This document shows, in pieces, positions 62,207 to 64,000 of a stretch of 64,000 bases of DNA (position 1 is the stretch's first letter; each line of letters opens with the position of its first letter). Under the pieces are notes generated by a model. The model was not told where the DNA came from. It did no database searches and saw only the letters and a program-made list of their open reading frames with translations. The DNA comes from Sphingomonas sp. UBA978 (GTDB taxonomy: Bacteria > Pseudomonadota > Alphaproteobacteria > Sphingomonadales > Sphingomonadaceae), in contig NZ_DBBS01000018.1 of the NCBI RefSeq assembly GCF_002292295.1, forward strand, positions 124,001 to 188,000. Direction: 5' to 3'. A program made the position numbers and the translations under genes.

Positions 62207-63136
62207 ATGCCAGAACCGATCCTCGCCATCGCTGGCGTGTCCAAGACGTACAAGGGTGGCTTCACCGCGCTCCATCAGGTTGACCTGACGATCAACAAGG
62301 GTGAAATCTTCGCGCTGCTCGGCCCCAACGGCGCGGGCAAGACGACGCTCATCAGCATCGTCTGCGGGATCGTCACGCCCTCGACCGGAACGATCGCCGT
62401 CGCCGGCCACGATGCACTGACCGATTACAAGGCGGCCCGCCGCATGATCGGCCTCGTCCCGCAGGAACTGTCGGTCGACATGTTCGAAACGGTGCTCGCC
62501 ACCGTCACCTTCTCGCGCCGGCTGTTCGGCCGCTCGGGCCACAGCGCCTATATCGAGCAGGTGCTGCGCGACCTGTCGCTGTGGGACAAACGCGACGCCA
62601 AGATCATGGAGCTGTCCGGCGGGATGAAGCGCCGTGTGCTGATCGCCAAGGCGCTGGCGCACGAACCCGACATCCTGTTCCTCGACGAACCCACCGCGGG
62701 CGTCGACGTCGCGCTGCGCCGCGACATGTGGAAGCTGGTCCACGGCCTGCGCGAGCGCGGTGTCACGATCATCCTCACCACGCATTATATCGAGGAGGCC
62801 GAGGAGATGGCCGACCGCGTCGGCGTCATCAACCAGGGCCGGTTGCTGCTGGTCGAGGAGAAGGCCGCGCTGATGAAGAAGCTCGGCAAGCGCGAGCTCG
62901 ATCTCACGCTGGTCGATCCGCTCGACGCCGTGCCGCCCGGCCTCGAACGCTGGCAGCTGAGCCTCGTCAACGAGGGGCGGACGTTGCGCTACGTCTTCGA
63001 CGCGACCGAGGAGCATACCGGCATCCCGTCGCTGCTGCGCGAACTGGCGGACCGTCATATCGCCTTCAAGGACCTCGAGACCTCGAAATCGAGCCTTGAG
63101 GACATCTTCGTCGATCTCGTGGAGACCCGGGCATGA
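62207..63136 (+). CDS. ABC transporter ATP-binding protein
   Basis: The 309-aa ATPase has Walker A GPNGAGKT, signature LSGGMKRRVLIAKAL and Walker B ILFLDEPTAGVDVAL, followed by an H-loop in IILTTHYIEEAEEMA. It resembles ABC-2 type exporters of drugs, polysaccharides or lipids. The ATG at 62207 follows an AAGGGG site. It overlaps the permease start (ATGA). Confidence 0.95.
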   Translation: MPEPILAIAGVSKTYKGGFTALHQVDLTINKGEIFALLGPNGAGKTTLISIVCGIVTPSTGTIAVAGHDALTDYKAARRMIGLVPQELSVDMFETVLATVTFSRRLFGRSGHSAYIEQVLRDLSLWDKRDAKIMELSGGMKRRVLIAKALAHEPDILFLDEPTAGVDVALRRDMWKLVHGLRERGVTIILTTHYIEEAEEMADRVGVINQGRLLLVEEKAALMKKLGKRELDLTLVDPLDAVPPGLERWQLSLVNEGRTLRYVFDATEEHTGIPSLLRELADRHIAFKDLETSKSSLEDIFVDLVETRA

Positions 63137-63896
63137 ACCTCCACGGTATCTGGGCGATCTATCGCTTCGAAATGGGGCGCGCGCGCTGCGGACGCTGTGG
63201 CAGAGCCTCGTTGCGCCCGTGCTCACCACCAGCCTGTATTTCATCGTCTTCGGCGGCGCGATCGGCAGCCGGATGCAAAGCGTCGATGGCGTCGGCTATG
63301 GCAGCTTCATCGTGCCGGGGCTCATCATGCTGTCGCTGCTGACGCAGAGCGTCGGCAACGCCTCGATCGGCATCTATTTCCCCAAATTCACCGGCACGAT
63401 CTTCGAACTGCTCTCCGCTCCCGTCTCGGCGATGGAGATGGTGCTGGGCTATGTCGGCGCCGCCGCGACCAAGTCGGTGGTGCTCGGCGTCATCATCCTG
63501 TTGACCTCGTCCTTCTTCGTGCCGATCAGGGTGCTGCATCCGGGCGCGATGGTCGCCTTCCTGTTGCTGACCGCGGTGGCGTTCAGCCTGTTCGGCTTCA
63601 TCCTCGGCGTCTGGGCGAAGAGCTTCGAACAGCTCAACTTCGTGCCGATGCTGCTCATCACGCCGCTGACCTTCCTCGGCGGCAGCTTCTATTCGATCGA
63701 CATGCTGCCGCCGGCGTGGCGGACGGTGAGCCTGTTCAACCCCGTCGTCTACCTCGTCAGCGGGTTCCGCTGGAGCTTCTTCGGCAAGGGCGACGTCGAT
63801 ATCGCGGTGAGCCTCGGCGTGACGCTGGGCTTCCTCGTCGCCTGTCTCGCGGTCATCGCCTGGATCTTCAAGAGCGGCTGGCGGCTCAAGAACTGA
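63133..63896 (+). pseudogene. ABC-2 type permease, frameshifted near the 5' end
   Basis: The ATG at 63133 overlaps the ATPase stop and starts MNLHGIWAIYRFEMGRA, but the frame then leads into a non-permease peptide ending at 63342. The rest of the permease, from LRTLWQSLVAPVLTTSLYF onward, is in the frame two bases further on and runs to 63896 with five or six membrane helices. The switch lies in a (GC)5 run at 63177-63186; (GC)4 would restore one frame of 254 codons. It is a recent frameshift, a phase-variable tract, or a sequencing error. Confidence 0.8.
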
Positions 63897-64000
63897 GTCG
63901 CCGCCGCAGCCGAGCGCTCAGCGCCGGACGCAGCACGAGCGCGTTGACGTCGACCAGCGCATGCACCGCGATCGGCAGCCAGAGCGCGCCGCTGCCCATG
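63886..64000 (-). CDS. C-terminal fragment of a probable CPBP intramembrane metalloprotease
   Basis: The minus-strand frame ending at 63886 gives 37 residues beginning GSGALWLPIAVHALVDVN and ending RLRRRLSS. The segment HALVDVN fits the last conserved His/Asn-type motif of CPBP (Abi/Rce1-like) membrane proteases, followed by a short basic tail. The rest is beyond the window. Its end overlaps the end of the permease on the other strand. Confidence 0.6.
   Translation of the reverse strand, partial: MGSGALWLPIAVHALVDVNALVLRPALSARLRRRLSS

Overview
The window looks like chromosomal sequence from a high-GC alphaproteobacterium of the order Sphingomonadales, most likely Sphingomonas or a close relative. 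The evidence is indirect: a SciP-type CtrA inhibitor, HisZ beside PurA, TTG and GTG starts with ATGA/GTGA/TTGA gene overlaps, GTCATCCC-type palindromes between genes, one EcfG-type general-stress promoter, and a leader resembling the alphaproteobacterial serC motif. I could not run any database search, so the genus is an inference. Most of the window is ordinary core genome.

Layout, 1-20 kb. The left edge cuts an IS6-family insertion sequence (1-592), followed by a tRNA-Ser(GGA). Next come a cyclophilin-type isomerase, an Mla-type lipid transport operon (mlaE-mlaF-mlaD-lipoprotein, minus strand), a DUF445 protein, and an RND pump with its adaptor. A SIMPL protein, a GlsB/YeaQ membrane protein, sciP, mnmA with a UVR-motif protein, and the pdxH-CDF transporter-PhzF operon follow. 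A two-gene NHEJ unit (ku, ligD) ends this part.

Layout, 21-41 kb. An ATP-grasp/alpha-E fusion protein is coupled to a transglutaminase. A co-directional run dnaJ-like, yihY-like, fabI, GNAT, aroC has three successive GTGA overlaps. It is followed by a secreted Thr/Gly-rich protein behind the EcfG-type promoter. The minus strand then carries purA, a VOC protein, hisZ, an MlaA-like protein without a lipobox, serA and serC. After these come an extensin-like lipoprotein, a LOG protein, a membrane cytochrome c, prephenate dehydratase, and a 148-bp palindromic element into which a TonB-like gene runs.

Layout, 41-64 kb. The most interesting block is 42.1-49.4 kb: seven minus-strand genes that look like an envelope phospholipid or phosphopolymer pathway (two nucleotidyltransferases, a TagF-like glycerophosphotransferase, a CDP-alcohol phosphatidyltransferase, a flippase, a lipid kinase and an unfamiliar nucleotidyltransferase-like protein). 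Housekeeping genes follow: a hydroxyacid dehydrogenase, ribF, an M19 dipeptidase, folA-thyA, a RadC-like JAB protein, a lipoprotein methyltransferase, prfB, PBP1A, an M48 protease and a DsbA-like protein. Last is an ABC transporter whose permease is frameshifted in a (GC)5 tract, then the tail of a probable CPBP membrane protease at the right edge.

How the genes fit together. Several units serve the cell envelope: MlaEFD and the MlaA-like protein (lipid trafficking), PBP1A (peptidoglycan), the RND pump, and the lipid headgroup cluster. No phage, CRISPR array or classical defence island was seen, and the only clear mobile element is the IS6 fragment.
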